DNA from: Crotalaria pallida
Lineage: Eukaryota > Streptophyta > Magnoliopsida > Fabales > Fabaceae
NCBI GenBank assembly: GCA_037953625.1
Contig: CM075649.1
Coordinates: 94,927,290 to 94,991,289, forward strand
Direction: 5' to 3'
Length of the DNA: 64,000 nucleotides
In this document: positions 62,378 to 64,000 of the stretch, piece by piece
How the letters are laid out: each line of letters begins with the position of its first letter
Position numbering within the stretch: position 1 is the stretch's first letter
Notes under the pieces: model-generated
Database searches by the model: none
What the model was told of the DNA's origin: nothing
Seen by the model: the letters and a program-made list of their open reading frames with translations, nothing else
Program-made: the position numbers and the translations under genes

Positions 62378-64000
62378 TGTAATACCCCGCATTTTTCCCA
62401 TACGTGCGTAAACGATTTCGTCAAAACAAACCTCAAAGTTTTGATGATATAAGAAATTTTCAAAAAAGTATTTTATGTGAGAAAGAAATGAAATGATGAT
62501 TTTCATGGATTTTTATGAAACAAAATGTTTTTATAAATGAAAAGTGAATGGTTTTGTTGAGTTGTGGTTTTATCAAAAGTGATTTTATTTGGAATAAAGT
62601 TTTTTTTGGATCTGTTAACTTGGAAAATTTGTAACTTTTAAACCGTAACTCGGATTTTCATGAATTTTATATCAAAACGATTGTCTTGGAAAGTAGATTT
62701 TGAAAATGTAATTTTCATATTTTTCTGGGTTGTTTTATAAAATTTATTTTCAGAATGGTGAAATACGAATTTTGGGCTTTGTGTTCTGTAGAAAATAGAT
62801 TTATTGATTTGGCTTGAAATTTTTATGTGAGATGTGCTTGGTTTAATGTGTGTGTACTGTATGATGCATGAAACTACTTGTATGAATGTGATTTGTGAAT
62901 TAATTGCATTATGGTGTGAACTAATGATTTTGAGTAAATGTAAATAGAAAATAAAATTGTGGAGTATGTATGTGAGTATGTGTGTGCTACGGTATGTGTA
63001 TGTATGTGTGTGTAAATGTGTGTGTGTATGTATTCTACGTGTATGTGTGTGTATGTGTAAGCTAGATGCATAATTTTCTAGAAACTTGGTGCACAAGTAA
63101 AGCCTAACTAAATGAACTAAACTAAGTTAGAATCAAACCAAACTAATATCAAAACCCTAACTAGTTTTAAACCTAGAAGTGACCCCTAGACCTAGACTAT
63201 CCTACCTTGTCCCCTTAGTTTTGATAACATCCACCCATGCATACTTTTGTGATGCCAAAACCGCCCCTCCCTTTTTGTGTGGCAAAACCTAAACTCAAGG
63301 GCATAAGAGGAATTCATGAGTGGCCCATAAAATAGTGGAGTCTTAGTTCATTCACCCATTCTCATTTCTTCACTTTCATTTCCACCAACACTAAACACAT
63401 CTCTAAGAGCCATTAAACTCTTGGAGAGAAAATGAAAAGAAAAATAGAGAAAGAAAGAGGGAGATGGCCGTGAGCCTTAGGAAGGAGAAAGAAAGAGATT
63501 TCAAGTTCAACCAAGCCTTCCCTTGTAGATTAAGAGTGATGAGAGCTAGAGAACCAACCTTTCTCATGGTAGGATTGAAGATCAAGATGAAGAGTTGTAA
63601 TAGTTTAGTTTTCTTTTTTCTAGTGCATAGATCTACTTCTATTTTCTTCTTGCATGTCGTCATTATGTGTTGATCTTGCTTGATCTTGGACTTTGAGGAC
63701 TTTAAATAATTTGTAATATGTAATCTTGATGCTTTATGTTTCGGTTCAAAATCTTTTTGATAGATCCAACATTTTTCTAACTAAAAACTTAAAGATCTAC
63801 AAGAAAACTAAGATTTTTGTGAAAACCTAAAACGAATCGTCTTGCATGTTAAGTTTTCTTGTTCAAACCGTGATCTAAGAGTGTGCTTGTGATTATTTAA
63901 TAAATAAATCCATGATCTAAATTTATTTATTAATAAGGTGAAATTATTTAGCTTTGCATGTTAGATCTTTTGTTAAAGTCATGAACTGTGTGTAATTCTA
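62378..64000 (+). repeat. 3' LTR of element D (partial)
   Basis: Begins TGTAATACCCCGCATTTTTC and matches 55285-56910 with about 20 substitutions and small indels. Continues past the window end. Confidence 0.9.

Larger units (their letters stand above)
55285..64000 (+). mobile_element. Element D, long-LTR non-coding retroelement (LARD-like), truncated by window end
   Basis: 5' LTR 55285-60748 (5464 bp), PBS at 60753, interior of only 1.6 kb, PPT, and a 3' LTR from 62378 that runs off the window. It is inserted in the integrase of E; the base pairs before it are TATTC, but the matching TSD lies outside. No protein domain is visible. Over the 1.6 kb that can be compared, the LTRs differ at roughly 20 positions. 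LTR start and PPT context suggest a Ty3/gypsy relative. Confidence 0.88.

Overview
This window is eukaryotic, intergenic plant DNA, very probably from a eudicot with a large, repeat-rich genome. The evidence is a stack of nested LTR retrotransposons of the Sirevirus (Ty1/copia) and chromovirus-like Ty3/gypsy groups, an L1-type LINE with a zinc-knuckle ORF1, a tRNA-derived SINE, Helitron-like and CACTA-like ends, a plant mobile domain pseudogene, GT-AG introns, and initiator-tRNA-Met primer sites (TGGTATCAGAGC). I cannot fix the family or species. No intact host gene was found, only exon islands and gene fragments.

Layout, left to right. 1-835: GC-rich block of unknown origin. 1303-9373: two direct copies of a terminal repeat, then a candidate minus-strand Helitron (1622-9373) holding fragments of at least two host genes and a merged pair of Sirevirus LTRs, here called G (+, 5899-7756) and H (-, 7757-8818). 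9374-12340: AT-rich sequence with little recognisable. 12358-33171: a minus-strand host gene fragment split by a 20-kb nested insertion. Sirevirus A (-, 12735-32698, TSD TTCAT) landed inside a 52-bp exon. Sirevirus B (+, 19073-29580, TSD ATTGT) later landed inside the gag of A. 33852-35640: an orphan exon, a CACTA-like patch and a SINE. 35937-47845: a decayed LINE (-) whose RT is split by gag-only gypsy element C (+, 37623-45450, TSD ACAAT). 47846-51145: a plant mobile domain (PMD) pseudogene. About 51400-55284: the 3' end of gypsy element E (-). 55285-64000: element D, whose 5.46-kb LTR is over three times longer than its 1.63-kb interior and which interrupts the integrase of E. The window ends inside the 3' LTR of D.

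B is the only element here that looks complete: identical-length LTRs with one difference noticed, intact gag, pol and ORF3, PBS and PPT. A has a 1-nt deletion at the protease/integrase border, an ORF3 that is mostly missing, and B in its gag. C and D carry no pol, so they could only move with enzymes from relatives.

The most interesting signal is in the LTRs. Sirevirus LTR G holds ten 17-nt hairpins in 237 bp, nearly all with a 7-bp stem and a GGT loop but different stem sequences, plus an eleventh further on. Related hairpins occur in A and H. A second stem-loop with an invariant TTGGTAC loop is shared by G, A and B with compensated stem changes. Separately, five LTR families here each carry their own array of a short palindrome (ACTCGAGT, TATCCGGATA, AGTTAACT, or GC-rich ACCGGT/GGTGCGC types), often next to a TATA-like box. 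Both patterns were read by eye and need folding and alignment tests.
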